Source: Thermoleophilia bacterium
GTDB lineage: Bacteria; Actinomycetota; Thermoleophilia; Gaiellales; Gaiellaceae
NCBI GenBank assembly: GCA_020845695.1
Contig: JADLFG010000072.1
Coordinates: forward strand, 1-64,000
Direction: 5' to 3'
Length of the DNA: 64,000 nt
A model generated the notes under the pieces. That model made no database searches and was not told the origin of the DNA. It saw nothing but the letters and a program-made list of their open reading frames with translations. Within the stretch, counting starts at the first letter, position 1. Every line of letters starts with the position of its first letter. Both the position numbers and the translations under genes were made by a program. Of the stretch, positions 63,494 through 64,000 are shown piece by piece.

Positions 63494-64000
63494 TCCGGCT
63501 TCCCCGACCGTCGCGAGCCGGGTGTCGCCGGCGCCGGTACCGAGCAGCCGGTTGAAGAGGGCGAGCCAGTCGCGCAGCAGCCGCGGCATCAGGAAGCGAT
63601 GGCGCACGTCCTCCTTGCCCGCGAGCGCCAGGGTCCCCGCGCGGGCCGGATCGGCGAGTACCGCCAGACAGGCCTCAGCGCAGCCGCGGGCGGAGTCGAC
63701 GAGGAAGCCCGTCTCGCCGTCCCGGATCTGCGAGAGGATCCCGCCCGCGCGTCCGGCGACGACGGGGCGACCCTTCCAGAGCGCCTCGGCGACCGTGAGG
63801 CCGAAGCCCTCCCTGATCGACTTCTGGATCACGGCGGCGGACGCGACCTGGAACGCGTTCACCTCCACGGAGCCGACGTTGTTCAGGTTCGAGAGGATGA
63901 ACACATCGGGATCCTCGTCAGCGTAGGCGACGGTCTGGTTGAAGAACTCCCAGCCTTCCGGATCGTCGTGCGCCATCGAGCCCACCAGCGCGAGCTGCAC
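63491..64000 (-). CDS. GT4 glycosyltransferase, trehalose synthase TreT-like (partial)
   Basis: The C-terminal 169 residues are present; the N-terminus lies beyond the right edge. The stretch LALVGSMAHDDPEGWEFF and the GT4 nucleotide-sugar site IQKSIREGFGLTVAEALWKG match trehalose glycosyltransferring synthases. Such enzymes make trehalose from NDP-glucose and glucose. It lies 10 nt upstream of otsA, suggesting two trehalose routes in one cluster. Confidence 0.87.
   Translation of the reverse strand: MQLALVGSMAHDDPEGWEFFNQTVAYADEDPDVFILSNLNNVGSVEVNAFQVASAAVIQKSIREGFGLTVAEALWKGRPVVAGRAGGILSQIRDGETGFLVDSARGCAEACLAVLADPARAGTLALAGKEDVRHRFLMPRLLRDWLALFNRLLGTGAGDTRLATVGEAG

Overview
This is a contiguous stretch of a very GC-rich (about 70% by eye) bacterial chromosome with densely packed genes. 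Gene content and style point to a deep-branching actinobacterium, most likely class Thermoleophilia (Gaiellales or Solirubrobacterales type). The clues are a full 14-subunit menaquinone-type nuo operon, futalosine-pathway menaquinone genes (mqnD and an MqnP-like prenyltransferase), a CIRCE-controlled groESL, an FprA-type ferredoxin reductase, methylmalonyl-CoA epimerase, OtsA/TreT-type trehalose genes, and many GTG starts directly behind a TAnnnT hexamer. The taxonomic placement is inference. I see no insertion sequence, prophage, CRISPR array or secretion island; this is core chromosome.

Layout. 1-4.8 kb: the 3' end of an unidentified gene, a molybdate-binding lipoprotein with an HTH-TOBE regulator but no modBC beside them, a thiolase, mqnD, an MntR/DtxR-type repressor and two small unknown genes. 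4.8-9.8 kb: an ornithine-cyclodeaminase-family gene, tRNA-Arg(GCG), ygfZ (whose stop codon lies inside the tRNA), a CocE/NonD hydrolase and an LD-carboxypeptidase. 9.8-15.6 kb: a five-gene Opp/Dpp-type peptide ABC operon ending in a strong hairpin. 15.6-18.5 kb: groESL with two CIRCE operators around its promoter, an ASCH-like gene and a zinc-ribbon gene. 18.5-23.5 kb: a 2-oxoacid dehydrogenase E1alpha-E1beta-E2-lipB-lipA operon. 23.5-28 kb: fumC, a KaiC-like/XRE/cupin regulator, fprA and erpA. 28-42.1 kb: nuoA-N in order. 42.2-52.8 kb: mrp, an IMPase-family phosphatase, DUF1015, an OB-HD protein, a short YchF-like GTPase, mce, a short ftsH, DUF1385, an M20 peptidase and rarA. 52.8-64 kb: tRNA-Phe followed 3 nt later by an EamA transporter, then one long leftward cluster: treT-like, otsA, moaC, mogA, mqnP-like, ccmABCD, hemX-like, hemA, hemC, hemD and a SAM-hydrolase-family gene, almost all overlapping by 1-4 nt.

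How the genes work together. Much of the window serves one respiratory system. Pyruvate or branched-chain oxoacid oxidation with its own lipoylation genes and fumarase supplies NADH. Complex I passes electrons to menaquinone, made in part by MqnD and the prenyltransferase. The ccm/hem cluster supplies heme and cytochrome c maturation. ErpA, Mrp and YgfZ support Fe-S enzymes.

The most striking pattern is promoter architecture. About 17 transcription-unit heads have a TAnnnT hexamer ending 6-8 nt before the start codon and no Shine-Dalgarno, as expected of leaderless mRNAs. In two genes (lipB and the SAM hydrolase) no ATG/GTG/TTG start can include the conserved N-terminus, and an ATT or ATC codon sits where the start should be. 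The most unusual protein is the 391-residue fusion at 24935-26110. I found no clearly undescribed multi-gene system; the novelty is mainly in gene-start architecture and a few variant proteins.
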